Below the pieces are notes generated by a model, which searched no databases, had not been told where the DNA came from, and saw only the letters and a list, made by a program, of their open reading frames with translations. Position numbers and translations under genes: made by a program. A stretch of 64,000 bases of DNA, taken from Canna indica (Eukaryota > Streptophyta > Magnoliopsida > Zingiberales > Cannaceae). Positions 21,667-34,000 of this stretch are shown here, one piece after another. The stretch is taken from the NCBI GenBank assembly GCA_034359265.1, contig CP136895.1, positions 42,426,001-42,490,000 on the forward strand, given 5' to 3'. Position 1 is the stretch's first letter. Every line of letters begins with the position of its first letter.

Positions 21667-24430
21667 CGACGGAGGCTGGGCGGCGCGGAGATGAGGAAGA
21701 CATGCTGCAGTAAGTAGGCGGCGGTTGTAGAATGAACCCATGCATTTGAGAAGAAGATGTAATGTTACGTAAAGAGGGTTTTCATTTTAATGGTTGAGAT
21801 TAAATGTTTCTTTTGATGGCTGAGATTTAATCAAGGAAATGAACGGCTGATATTAAATGTTTCTTTTGATGGTTGAGATGCAATGTTTGATTAATTAATT
21901 AATACTGAAACATCAAAGTGGAATGTTTTAAATTGTCGTATATGCTACTGAATTGTTACTATTACAGGACTAAGTGATGTTTTTATTTCGGATTATTATC
22001 ATTTTAAAAAAAAATCTTAAAATTTTCGCCGAAATTTCGACGACATGTCGTCGGAAATTACTGACGAACCTATTGTTGGAGATACGTACGTTATGAAATT
22101 TAGTCGATAAGTCGTCAGAAAAGTAGTCGGTAATTATCGACCATAATTTTCGACAACATTTGTAGTCGGTAATTATCGAGGAGCTGCCGACACAACTTTT
22201 GTCGGTAGTTACCGAGAAACTATCGATAGTTTTTCGATTAAAACTTTGGTCGATAATTACCGACAATATTTTTTGTCGATAAACTATCGGTACCCGTTTC
22301 GACCAAGGTTTTACCGACGCAAATATTAGCCTCGGTAATCGGTCGAAATTTGGTCGGTAAGTAATTGTTACCGACCAACTTTCGACCACTTTTCGACTAT
22401 AATGACCATCTGAAATCGCCATATTTCTTGTAGTGTTCGAAGATTGGACCAAAAATTAAAGTATCGGAAAAATGAACATTTGGAAAGAACGATACTTTAA
22501 AGTTTTGAAATCCAATTTCAAAAACCCATATCAAATCATATTCTTATTGAAAATTTTTAAATTTTTTTACTGAAGAAACTAGATTTTTCAGAGAACATAC
22601 AGTTTCAAGAATCACCGAAAAATCAATTTTATGCATTTTTCTAAAAATAACTGAATTCTAGTGGCATTTTCGTAAATATTAGCTATTTTTAAAAAGTTCT
22701 CAGTTTTCATTCAAACTTTCCAGATATCAAGATCTAATCATTTAAAGCAAGTTTATCAAGTTTGAAATGAAAATAATGTCATTTGGTCAAAATTTTACCT
22801 TAGCATGATTTCATTCAAAAATAGACACATGAACACCTAACATGCATGAAATTGCTAAGTATCAATCTTTAACCTATACTCATGGTTTTTCAAACATAGA
22901 CACATGAACACCTAACATGAGTAAATCTAAATATGTTTGTGAAGTTTGAGCTCAAAAAGAAATTTCTAAGTCAAATTGTTGACTTAGGTCAAAATTTTCA
23001 ATTTTGAGTCTCCTAAGGTGAGCTAGTTGTCATTTTATCCATTTACATATGATTTTTTAATTTTAACCACATGGATGTAAATCATGAGTAAGCTCAAACA
23101 TGTTTATCAAGTTTCAACTTAAGATGAAGTCTCTAAGATTAAATTCTATCTAGAGCTCATTTCATTCAAACAAGGTTTCATGAAATTGCCTAAGTATCAA
23201 AATCTTATCTACATGAGATTTCAATCAATTATCATGCAAAATCATTCATGAGCATAGATAAATCATTTTATCAAGAAAATAGATGTGTTATTCAAAAATT
23301 TTGCCAAAATGAAACTCATACCTCATTTCTTGAGAAATTGCACAATTTTTATTTTCTTTCCCAATTTTCTTTAGCCTTCCAAATTTACCACTTTCTCAAC
23401 TTATAAGTCGGCTTCATTAGTATCATAATGAAATCATATGCCAACTAGAAAGCTAACTTACAAAATAGTAAAGGTTTAATTCAAAGTTTCATATAAAAAT
23501 CTTAACCTATGCTAGATAGTAGAGATTCATTTTAAAGGAGTTATCATGATATCAAATGAATCAAAGAGATCTTAAAATATGAATATTTGAAAAATAAGAT
23601 CTCTAAACATGTTTAACTATTTTGGACTTAAAAAAGGTCTCTAATAATGAATATCAACATAGAGCAAGTTTCATTCAATGAAATTTGCCTAAGTACTAAA
23701 ATTCTACCTACTCATGAGAATGCAAGGGTTTAATTAACATGCAATTATAATCATGAGTATAGAGACATAATTTAAGCTTAAATGTTGAGGTATAATACTA
23801 AGATTTTTGCAAAATCAAACTCATACCTCACTCTTGGAAATTTTGCCAAACTTGTCTTTTTCTTTCAATTTCTATAGCCTTCCATTTTATCATAACTTGC
23901 AAGCAATATTCAAATAGTAGGATAATGAAAATGTAATTACTAGCAAGTTATTAAACTAAGTAGCAAAGAGAGGGATCAATTATCGATATCAAAATCTACT
24001 TTGCTAAATAGTTACAAATTCGTTTCAAAATGAAATCGAGTGATATCAAAATGAATTTTAAGAGATCACAAGTGAAATATAAATGAAAACATGATCTCCA
24101 ACCCTTCCTATTGGTTGAAAACTGAAAGGCCATAATTAGCCTACGATTTAGAACTGCAAGGTTGTTTAGGCCCATTATAGGCCACATAGGTCTCCGAAGA
24201 GACCGCGAATCAAAAGTCAAAAATATTTTTGAAACTTATTAAGAGCGGAAAATCTACTAATATCAAGCATATATCAAACTCCAACTATAATTTAAGCAAG
24301 AGGGTATAGGAGATGATACCAAAGTACTTTTGATGCCAACCTTACTAAGGCTTCAAGATGACTTGAAGTTGCAACTTTGAAATAGTACAATCTTTGAATC
24401 CCCAAGCAACATCAATTGACCAACTTTATC

Positions 24431-25805
24431 TCACCCTTGTGTGGTAGCTCCCCCTACAATAGAGCATGAGATTTTTGGTACCCAAATAGTTTTGGGTCCT
24501 TGGGGGTTAGAGGGCTTAGGAATCCAAAGTGTCCTAGCCACACTTGGATTTCTTTTAAATGCGCAATCATATATAGTATGACCAAAAGTACCACAACAAA
24601 AGCAATGTCCATTAAACTTTTTTTTCTTTTTGCTATGGACATGAGATTTTTCATTAGAATGTTTGACATGTGAACTATGATGAACATGAGCATTATTAAA
24701 GGAAATATTTTTCTTTTGAGGTTTCCTAACTGAGACATTTTGATTTTTAGAGTTAAAAGAGAAAGTATTAACTTTCCTACTCAAAATCAACATCTTATTT
24801 TTCAAATCATTCGTGGATTTATGCAATGCATTCAATTGAGATTTCAACATGTTATTTTCAACCTTCAATTTTTCATTCTCAATGTTGAAATCATCATTCC
24901 TAAACTTCAATTTATCTTTTAAATCCACATTTTCTTGTTTCAAAGCTTTTAGCTCAAGGTTCAATGTATCATGGCAAGAATCAATAGAATTAGTCTTTAA
25001 TTTATCATTTTCTAATTCTAATGCATGCGTACACTTTATTCATTTTTTTGTTTTTCTTATCCTTTTTAACTAGCAAGGTGTACACTTTCTTATATTCACT
25101 TACTAACTCATCATATTGCATATCATATTAACTAGAAGAGCTAGTACTATAATTATCATTATCATTATCATGACTAGATGAAGAAGAAAGTACCTCATTA
25201 TTTGCAACCATGAGGAATACTTTGGAGGTGGCTTCATAGTCATGGCTAGAGGGTGCTTCAAATGTGTGAGATGTAGAGATGGAAGCACTTGACCTCTTCC
25301 TTGCTTTGTTCATCATGGTAGGACAATTTTTCTTCACATGCCCCTTTTCCTTGCAGGAATGACAAATCACCTTTTGGCTCTTAGAGTTGCTCCTTTGACT
25401 AGAAGCACTATGGGCATCAATACCAAGATTAGTAGTAGGTGAGTTACCATTGTCATCACCACCTTCATCAAAAATGCCAATCTCTTCGGTTTTGGCATGA
25501 TCATATAAAACATTTAAAGTGGCCCATAAACCACAAGCCGAAGAGCAATGCATGACTTTTTCTAGGATGCCGTTTGGTAATGTGCAAAGTATACAATTCA
25601 TGGCATCTCCATTATACTTAAACATTTTCTTATCTAATTCACTCCAAGCATGCATGTCAACCTTAGATTCAATGAATTCTAGTCTTAACATGTTAAGGAC
25701 ACCAAAACCCTTAGTCTTTAAATATGTGTACAACCTATATTTCCAAAGACCAAACTTCGAGGAATTGAACCTAGGAGGTGAAGACGCTAAACTCTCTAGT
25801 GTCAT
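24431..25805 (-). pseudogene. R1 gag: two zinc knuckles separated by a coiled coil
   Basis: Read leftwards it starts MTLES at 25805. The N-terminal ~130 residues are UBN2/Copia-gag-like (FGLWKYRLYTYLK, LWATLNVLYDHAK). A first zinc knuckle CHSCKEKGHVKKNC lies at about 25380-25320. A Ser/Asp-rich linker, a Leu/Glu/Lys/Asn-rich coiled coil and a second knuckle CFCCGTFGHTIYDC (about 24600-24555) follow, with a tail rich in Trp/Pro (LWIPKPSN). An in-frame stop at about 25127 and a one-base frameshift near 25025 break it. The knuckles would bind RNA. No protease follows. R3 and R6 keep the same two-knuckle layout. Confidence 0.85.
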
Positions 25806-25859
25806 TTTTTGGATCGAGAGACGATATAGAGGAGATGGTGAAATCTCAATCTACGACTC

Positions 25860-25871
25860 GCTCTGATACCA
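25860..25871 (-). promoter_or_regulatory. Primer binding site of R1
   Basis: Read leftwards TGGTATCAGAGC lies three bases inside the 5' LTR, followed by GAGTCGTAG. It is the initiator Met-tRNA site used by Copia elements. Confidence 0.9.
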
Positions 25872-25873
25872 TT

Positions 25874-27343
25874 TGTTGGAGAAATGGCCACACTAGAGGG
25901 GGGGAGGGGATGAATAGTGTGTTATCTAAATCGTTTTGCCTAAATTCCGTTTTAATCATTTCTTGAACTTCTTAGGCAAATTGCAATTTATCGACTACAT
26001 GAGGAAGCGATAATAAAACAGTTAAACACAAACAAAGATACAAATGCTAACACAATTAGATTTATAGTGGTTCGGCCCCAATGCCTACTCCACTACCTAA
26101 GCACCCCGCTTAGGATTTCCAAACTAAATTTTACTAGATTAATCTTATTTCCCTTACAACGAGGACTTTGACCCGAAGAGTCTCGCTCTCAACCTAAGGC
26201 ACTTTCACACCCGAAAGTCTCCGCCTTCTTACCGAGAGCACTCTTCCACCTCAACCTAAGGGACAACTCAACTAATCCTGGTAAACTAAGTTTACAATGG
26301 TGGGTTTAAGCGTGAACACCAAGGCAACCACCAACTCAATAAACCTAGCACTCTAGGTTTACACAAATTCAAATATAATGAAATAAACACCAAAATACAA
26401 CAATAATAAGAGCAAATAAAAAGAGAGTTTGGGTGGGTATTTATAACACCCAAAATGAAATGGCTCATCAACGGGCTAATTTCTGCCCGTTGGCAATGTC
26501 CGGTCGATCATTGGTGGACCGACTGAGCGACCGCCGAGCGATCGAAGGCGTTCTGCCCGTTCTGGGCAACGTTCAGTCGATCGGCCGATCGATCGAAATG
26601 CTGCCAGTCGACCAATCGATCGGCCGAACCTGGGCAGGGCAGACTGCTTAGGCTAGTTTTTTTGCTTGTTTGCTCATTTTTGGGTTTCGTCTTCGCTAAG
26701 TCTACTTATATAACATTTCTTAACTAAGTTAATAACTTTAAAACATAAATGTTATATAAGGATTATCCCCCATTTGGATTCAATAAAAATATCTAAAAAA
26801 TCAAAATCCTTAAGAATCAAAATCTAACTTTTGGGGTCTAGTATAAATTTCTGGAAAATTAAAATTTTCTAATATTTTGGGTCAAGTATGGGTAGGCTAA
26901 AGGCTTCCAAAAAATCCATAAAAATATCTCATTTACTACTTTTTACCTAAGGAATAATTACCAGCATGTTTGGTGCCAAGAAAATGTCTAGATCATATAG
27001 CCCTCTAAGTAGCTTCCTAGGCTTAGTGAATTCCAAGGTCATTTTCTAATTTGCCGGTTTTTTATGTTTTGGGGTTCGGGTTTGGTTTTTGGGTTCATAT
27101 GCATCATCATGAGGATTGACAACATAAACCAGAAACCCTAGACATAAACTTTAACTTCCCAAAGAATATGAGCGCGTCGACCAATGTCCTTCTGATTTTT
27201 CAATTTCTCCGATATTTCCGATCAAGGACATCGAGCGCTAACCGACTTGGAAGCTGAAAATATTTCTTCATGAATACATTAGTTCCATGTTTGTTATCAT
27301 CAAAACCGAGATTAAGACCAAGGTTGAAAACCTTAGGCCAACA
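25874..27343 (-). repeat. 5' LTR of R1
   Basis: TGTTGGAGAAATGG at the left edge and CTTAGGCCAACA at the right edge, 1470 bp. Relative to the 3' LTR it lacks about 190 bp (the stretch after AGCAAATAA at about 26418) and shows scattered substitutions. The GGTCGATC palindrome cluster is at about 26500-26630. Confidence 0.9.
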
Positions 27344-27723
27344 TATTATTCTTTGGAAAATGATATTTTCGAAAACTTATGCATTGCACATCGGCTTTTG
27401 ATGTTTGAGCCATATTGAATGTTCTATATGATTTTGCCAAAATCGAAGAGCTTACTACATTTGATGAGGGTGGTCATGACAATGGTTATCCCCCTACTAC
27501 TAACCTTAGTTTTGATGCCCTAAACATGCATAGCCAAAGAAGCAAGTGTAAGAACCGGAAAAGAAAGCCTATTTGCTTCTTGTGCCAAGAGAATGGACAC
27601 ATCAAAAAGAATTGTCCCTTGGTGGAAAGGAAATCAATGAAAAAGAGGAAGGCTTTCGCACTCACCTCCGATTCACATAAGGCATCTTCTTGTCATGATG
27701 AAGAAGCCACTTTTGATCACTTA
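27344..27723 (+). pseudogene. R0 gag, continuation after R1
   Basis: The frame continues from 18263 and reads LENDIF, then LYDFAKIEELTTFDEGG, a zinc knuckle CFLCQENGHIKKNC (about 27574-27615) and SSCHDEEATFDH, stopping where the R2 LTR starts. It has a lost stretch around 27390-27415 relative to R1 and R6. It corresponds to residues about 75-200 of the R1 protein. Confidence 0.8.
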
Positions 27724-28728
27724 TGTTAGTGTTTGGCTTTGGCTTTTGTAGTGTTAGTTATATTTGATAAAAGTGTTCTAGGTTATTCTCAGTTAAATAG
27801 ACAGTCACAACTATGAGGAGTTCTGCTTATGTTGAAGATAGTTACAACTATGTGAGGACAGTTTCAACTATTCCTACAGACTATGGTTTCCTAGATCAAG
27901 ATACTGCAGATATGATGACTTTTCGTGTCTAGTATTAATGATGATTCTATTTTATATCTCAGACATTTTTAAATCATCTTTAATTATTTGTTTATTGTCT
28001 ATGGAAGAAATGAAGTAGTATTCAATGATGTGTTGACGATTATGTTGAAGCCTTTATGACCAAAGTCAATTATGGAAGAAATGAATTGGTCTTCATTAAT
28101 GGGCTGGCGGTTTTTTTAAAAAGCTCTTTTGGCGGCAGTTTTTATTGAAGCTTTTATGGCCGAAGTATTATGATGTGTTATGGCCATCTTTTGAGTTTGA
28201 AACTGCTGAAGTTAAGATTCTTTTGTTAAGTGGCATTTATGAAAGTTGGTTGACCTTCTCTATTTACGAGGAAAGATAAGTTATGGATATGCAAGTCTCC
28301 TATGTCAACACAGTCTTAACTGCTCGTTGGTCAGTTACAACTGCTCTTGCTGTAGTGAACTATATGCTGCTGCAATGTTTATCCTGTTCCGATATTGCTT
28401 GAATACTGCTGAGATTATTGATTATATATATATATATATAATATCCCGATGATATATATAAATTATATATATGTATTTATGGTGGAGTTAATCTTGATTG
28501 ATCATTTATGGTGACTTTTGGAATTGACCATTTATGATAACTTTTGGACTTGGTCTTTTATGATGCTTAATGGAGTTTTGGTCATCATTGAGCTACCCAC
28601 TTTATGGCATTGGTCGTTCAGTTTGGTGGAGTTATAATTATCATGAAACTTTATGGTCTTGGTCATTCATTGGTGGAGTTAATGGTCATTAATGGAGATA
28701 ATGGTCATCATGGAGTTACACTACTAGA

Positions 28729-29165
28729 AAAATGGTCATCAGCAACGGCTGATGCCGTTGCTGAGCCGTTGCTGAAGAGCAGCAGCAACGGCTGAGCCGT
28801 TGCAATAGAGCCGTGACAGAAAGTCGCGTTGCTGATGACTTCGCAACGGATCAGCAACGGCCGCTCGGGCCGTCGCTCAAAACATTATCAGCAACGGCCG
28901 CTCGGGCCGTCGCTAAAACTATTATCAGCAACGGGTTTGCCACAGACCCGGAGCCGTTGCTGATAACATTAATAGCAACGGCCGCTGAGTCCGTAGCAAC
29001 GCCGTTAGTAAAACGCCGTCGCTAAGCCGTTGCTGTAGGTCATCAGCAACGGCTTTCGATACACTTTTAGCAACGGCTTTCCCACGGATACCCGTGGGAA
29101 AGGCTTTCGATACACTTTTAGCAACGGCTTTCCCACGGATACCCGTGGGAAAGCCGTTGCTGATG
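28729..29165. repeat. Left subterminal CAGCAACGGC repeats of CACTA-2
   Basis: About fifteen exact or near copies of the decamer CAGCAACGGC, in both orientations, within 430 bp of the end. They fit binding sites for the element's own TNPA-type protein. Confidence 0.85.
29042..29161. repeat. 57-bp tandem duplication with inner palindrome
   Basis: A segment from GGCTTTCGATACACTTTTAG to CCCGTGGGAAA occurs twice in a row. Each copy holds the palindrome TTTCCCACGG-ATAC-CCGTGGGAAA and one CAGCAACGGC-type site. It is part of the left subterminal region. Confidence 0.85.
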
Positions 29166-29467
29166 ACCAATACCTGCAACCAGAAAATTTGAAAATTTCA
29201 AATTTCCATTGATACATTGATACATTTATCTGATACATAACTCACACACCCATACCCTCATACACACATTCATTCACACATCACAAACACCTCATACACA
29301 TTCATTCACACATCACAAACACACCAACATATATACATCAAAACAATTATACTTATATTGATAATTATCCACGATAGTATAAAAACAATTCAAATGCAAA
29401 ATTGAAGTATCAATATCCAAACAAAATAAGTTAAACAAGTTCAATATCCAAACAAAAAATCTCACGA

Positions 29468-31003
29468 TCAAGATGGAGGATGGTCTGGATTATATGGCGG
29501 GGTCTGGAGCGCTTGAGTGTACACCGGCGTAGACTGACTCGAGGACGACGGATTAGATGATGCCGAAGAGATGCCTGCTTCGGGATGACCTGACATGTTG
29601 CGTAGCAAAGATTGTATATCTGCCATCATCTGACTCTGGCGCTCCATCATCTCAGTCTGACGCGCGACCGTCTCCTCTAGAGTCCTTATTCTGTTACTAT
29701 GATCATAACTGGATCTAGAGGTGGACGGCCGCTCACCAGCGACCGGAGGGGTCGGTGCCCCAAGTGGCCCTAGTACGGCTCGCGCATGACCACTATCTGC
29801 GAAGCCATATACGCGGCCATAGTCCCAGCCACCTGCGGCCTCGACCCACGATGCTGCGTCAAAGTCCTCGGGGGTACCCCCGCGCTGCACCACCGTCTGG
29901 CTGTAGGTCTCCTACTCGAGTTTGATTTTTTGTTTAATATTTATCATAAAACTTAAATTATAAATATATAATGAATAATTTAAACAAATATATAATTACC
30001 ATAATGTATGCAGCGCGGTTGTGGATGTTCTCCCCCGTCCCATGTGCTCGACGGTGAGTCCGCTCAAACACCGCCATCGGGGAGGGTCGCTGGACACTCC
30101 CATCATCCGACACCGTCGTCTACATTTACAAAACAAATACATTAATTAGTACACATAATAACAAATAAAATATATAATTAAAAGATATACTTACCATACG
30201 GTTTGCGTGCACTGCAAATGCAACAGAGCCGCCGGTGTGACGCGCTGCTCCTCCCGACATGCGATTTCTAGCCGCATTCCGAGAAACCTCCTGCCATCGA
30301 TCCGTCGACCATATCCCCATGAGCTGGTCCCATATATCCGGAGTAATCCAACTGGGGCCGTATCCCCGAGTCTCCGCGATGTTAGTGGTCCCAGCTCGGG
30401 CCATCGCTTGGGACCGAGCCTGCCCCAGCTGCCCGTTGTACCTTGCCCGGGAAATAGCCTCCCAGGCAGCGTAAATGAAGGGCCTCTGGTCCTCGGCCCA
30501 TGTATAGCGAGCCTGCAAAATAATAATATCAGTACCAATATTAATATATCATCATGCATGTAAAAAATAATAATAATACGTGCCTCAAACTCGCGCCATA
30601 ACATGTCGACGTGCTCGCTAGGCACGTGAGACCACGTAGGCCATGCCCCGTGCATGTATCGTCGAATAGTAGAAGAAATGCTCCTCGGCACTTCTTCTTG
30701 CTCGAACCTGCACAACAAAAATAAATTTTAATATTATATTATGATATAATGAATTTGTAATGATTCATAATTCATGATATATTACCGCTCCCCAATCACG
30801 CTAATCAATCTACGTGACTCTGTGGCTGGTGGAGGCTGCCACCTGTTCGGCCCGCGTGGCCGCCTACGTCTGGATGTACTAGCCTCGGCAGTATCATCGG
30901 AATGAGGATCAGCAACAGGTGGATCAGCAGCATGAGTAAGTGCTGGAGTCTCACCGATCGGAGACTCCGAAACTCTCCTGCGTCGATAACCACGACCAGA
31001 CAT
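29468..31003 (-). CDS. Transposase_24 (PTTA/En-Spm, TNPA-like) protein of CACTA-2, five exons
   Basis: Read leftwards: exon 1 from ATG 31003 (MSGRGYRRRR, then RRRRPRGPNRW) to donor GER|GTAATA near 30786; exon 2 about 30709-30594 (EQEEVPRSI, YMHGAWPTW, LWREFE); exon 3 about 30513-30195 (ARYTWAEDQRPF, GYGPSWITPDIWDQL, FAVHANRM); exon 4 about 30122-30001 (VFERTHRRAHGTGENIHN); exon 5 about 29912-29468 (EAAGGWDYGRVYGFADSGHA, then a Glu/Gln/Met-rich coiled coil and a Ser/Pro/Gln tail). The intron after exon 2 seems to use a GC donor (GAG|GCACGT); the equivalent in CACTA-1 is a normal GT. No internal stop was seen. The role in the family is to bind subterminal repeats and assist TNP2. Exon borders are predicted by eye and by comparison with CACTA-1. 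Confidence 0.8.
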
Positions 31004-31078
31004 ATCTGTCGAACAGACATATAATCAGATTATTATATAAATAGTAGAGATATATTTAATAAAATATATACTTTACAA

Positions 31079-34000
31079 TTATTCTTCATCATCTGAATAA
31101 TAGTCTTCGAATTCTTCTTCTTCTTCCTCTTCTTCCTCTTCTTCATCTTCTTCATCTCCAGCTTCCTCAATTTCATGATCGTCATCATCAGCATATTCAA
31201 CTTCTAATTGAATTGACGTTGTGTCTGCATCCTCGAGTATTGGAATAATACGATCCACAGCAGGAAGATCATCTTCTTGATAGAAACCAGGAGGATCATT
31301 TTCTCCTACTATCGGATCAATTTTTCCTCTACCTTTTGTCTTACAGACTACACGCCAATCCGCTCTATCTTTATTTCGAGCCGGATACTTCGCGTAATAT
31401 ACTTGTTCGGCTTGTGATGCCAATATAAAAGGCTCATTTGCTGCCAATTTCGATTTGTAATTGACCTCAACAAGTTTGTATTTTGGATGAACTTTCATGC
31501 CCCTTTCTGTTGTATCGAACCAATGACATCTAAATAGGATCACTGATTTCAAGCCGAAGTAGTGCAACTCTATCACTTCTTCCACCAGTCCATAAAAATC
31601 CATATCACATTCAACATAGGTTGTCCCTTTCACGCAGACCCCAGCATTCATCGTCTTTTTTGTAGATGAATATTCAAGTGTGTGAAATTTATACCCGTTA
31701 ACAAAATATCCGCTATAGCACAACACAAGTCGCGACGGTCCACTAACAAACTCAAATATTCTTTCATCTATTTCAGCTCTGTGATCTTTGCTGTAAGTCT
31801 GAATCCAAGTAGGGAAATCACGATTCCGTAATCTCTCCAATTCTTGATCGTTGTGAATAGAGTATTTTTGCACCATCTCAATGTCAAATATTTCAATGAA
31901 TTGTTCAATCTCTGGACAATTGAGTAATACATACAAGTGTGCCAAATGATACTCTTCATCGCTTAAGTGTCGAGATGGACGAGAACCAAAAGCACGACCA
32001 GAGTGACAAAATATATTTAAACGCCCATCTGAATGTCGAACACCCCCGTCGTCGTTACGTGGAAGACGATCAAATCTTGTATGTACTGTCGATTCAAAGT
32101 AAAATGAGCAGAATATTAAAATTTCTTGGATGATATACAATTCAGATATTGATCCTTCAACAGCTGCGGTGTTCTTTACTTTTTTCTTCAGACGATTCAT
32201 GTATCTTTCAAATAAGTACATCCAACGATATTGAACGGGGCCACCAACTCGTGCCTCGTATGCCAAGTGTATCGGTAGATGCTCCATCGAGTCAAAAAAT
32301 GCAGGAGGGAAAAACTGCTCCAGCTTGCATATGATTTCAACAATATTATTTTCAAGTGTTGACATATCTTCGACTCGAAGGACATTTGCACAGATGCTTC
32401 TAAAAAACATACTTAATTCAGTCAACAGACCCCAAATATTATCAGGTAGAAGATCTCGAAATGCGATCGGAAGTAATCTCTGCATGAATACATGACAATC
32501 ATGGCTCTTCATCCCTGATATTTTGCAATCATCGACGTTCACACATCGAGATAAGTTTGAAGCATATCCATCGGGTAATATGAGTTCTTTTACCCATTGA
32601 CAAACATCTTTGATCTGTTGTTTATTTAACACATATAGGGCCTTCGGTTTCAGATATCGTCCATTGACCTCTTGTAACTCCAACTCTGGTCTTTTACAAA
32701 GTATTTTCAGATCATGTCGGGCTTTGACATTATCTTTAGTTTTTCCAGAAATATCCATCACAGTGTTGAAAATATTATCAAACACATTTTTTTCAATGTG
32801 CATGACATCTAAATTATGTCGAATCAATAATGAACTCCAATAGGGCAATTCCCAAAAGATACTTTTTTTCACCCAGTTGTGTGTTTGGCCAAAACCTGAC
32901 ACTCTTTCATTGCGACCAAATACTATATCTGGAAGTGCTGAAACACGTGCTAACATTTGTTCACCAGACAACATCGGTGGTGGCCCATCTCTTTCGACTC
33001 TGCCCTTAGTAAATTTATTACGATTCCTTCGATACTGGTGATTAACCGGTAGGAATCGACGATGACAATCAAAGAATGAGATTTTTCGTCCGTTCTGAAG
33101 ACTGATTGATTTAGAGTGTTCCATACAATACGGACAAGAGAGTCGGCCGTGAGTGCTCCAACCCGACAACATGCCGTACGCCGGGAAATCATTGATTGTC
33201 CACAAGACCGCGGCCTTTAAATTGAAGTTTTGCTTCCGATGACAATCATAAGTGACAGCTCCCTCAGTCCACAATATTTTCAATTCATCTATCAAGGGTC
33301 TGAGAAATATGTCAATTTCTTTTCGCGGACCCTTAGGACCCGGAATAATCATCGAAAGATAAATAAATTCATCTTTCATGCACATTGACGGTGGCAAATT
33401 ATAAACTGTCAGCAGCACTGGCCAAACTGAATAAGGAGTTGCAGAATGTCCAAACGGATTAAAACCATCTGTGCACAATCCCAATCTGATATTTCTAGTA
33501 TCCCTAGCAAATGAAGGATAATATGTATCCAAATGTTTCCATGCTTCACTGTCAGATGGATGAGTCATTACTGTATCATCACGACTTCTTGCATGCCAAC
33601 TCATGTAGGGGGCTGTCTTTTCCGACATGAATAACCTTTGAAGCCTCGGTGTTAGTGGAAAATACCGAAGCACCTTAAACGGGATATTTTTCTGTCGGAC
33701 CGATTTCTTCTCCTTGTAACGAGGGTGTTGACATACAGGGCATTTATCCAACTGCACATTTTCTTTATAATATAAAATGCAGTTATTTTGGCACGCGTGT
33801 ATTTTTTCGTACCCAAGCCCCAATTTTCTCATTAGCTTTTTAGTCTTATAAAAAGTAGGCTCAAACTTGTTATCAGTAGGCAGCATTCCATTAATCAATC
33901 CAGCAATCCGATCATACGCAACTCCGCTGATATTACAATCGGCCTTGATGCTTAAGAGCTGTGTCATTGCTGAAAACCTAGTGTATTTAGAACAATTCTC

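Larger units (their letters stand above)
20411..22435. mobile_element. CACTA-3: non-autonomous CACTA transposon carrying gene fragments
   Basis: Ends are CACTACAAGAAA... and ...TTTCTTGTAGTG, flanked by the exact 3-bp duplication TTC (20408-20410 and 22436-22438). Both subterminal regions are full of TTTCGACGA, TCGTCGGAA and TTATCGACCA type motifs in both orientations. There is no transposase frame. The middle (about 20860-21760) is much richer in G and C and holds host gene fragments, including part of an aspartyl protease. A palindrome GGCGGGAGATTTCCCGCC lies at about 20897-20914, and a similar one occurs in CACTA-4. Length 2025 bp. Confidence 0.9.
19931..24430 (-). other. Long non-coding 3' region of R1 (holding CACTA-3)
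   Basis: Apart from CACTA-3 (20411-22435) this is AT-rich DNA without a coding frame. Its sequence recurs, in the same order after gag, in R3 (40709-42530) and R6 (63050-64000): for example GTTGACTTAGGTCAAA, ACATGAACACCTAACATGAG and GGTTGAAAACTGAAAGGCC-like blocks. That conservation shows that it is an integral part of the family and not debris. The place where Copia pol would be is occupied by this region. Confidence 0.8.
18264..27343 (-). mobile_element. R1: gag-only LTR retrotransposon (TR-GAG type), minus strand
   Basis: A complete element read leftwards: 5' LTR 27343-25874, primer site 25871-25860, gag 25805-24431, a long non-coding 3' region, polypurine tract 19930-19917 and 3' LTR 19916-18264. 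The interior is about 3.9 kb once CACTA-3 is removed, and no protease, integrase or reverse transcriptase is present. This fits the TR-GAG class of non-autonomous Copia derivatives, mobilised in trans. The flanks TATTG and TATTA are a 5-bp target duplication with one change. The two LTRs differ by many substitutions and a ~190-bp deletion in the right one, so the insertion is not recent. Confidence 0.85.
16858..27723 (+). mobile_element. R0: gag-only LTR element (plus strand), interrupted by R1 and cut by R2
   Basis: It has a 5' LTR (16858-17968), a Met-tRNA primer site at 17969 and a gag pseudogene beginning at 18035. R1 (18264-27343) sits inside gag, and gag resumes at 27344. R2 begins at 27724 inside a Ser/Cys/His/Asp/Glu-rich stretch that continues in the relatives, so the 3' part of R0 is not seen here. 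The LTR start (TTGCCCTAAGG) and end are more diverged than in R1, so R0 is old. Confidence 0.75.

Noticed and set aside
28729..29165. CRISPR-like repeats
   Set aside because: The CAGCAACGGC copies are in both orientations with irregular spacing at transposon ends; they are CACTA subterminal repeats.
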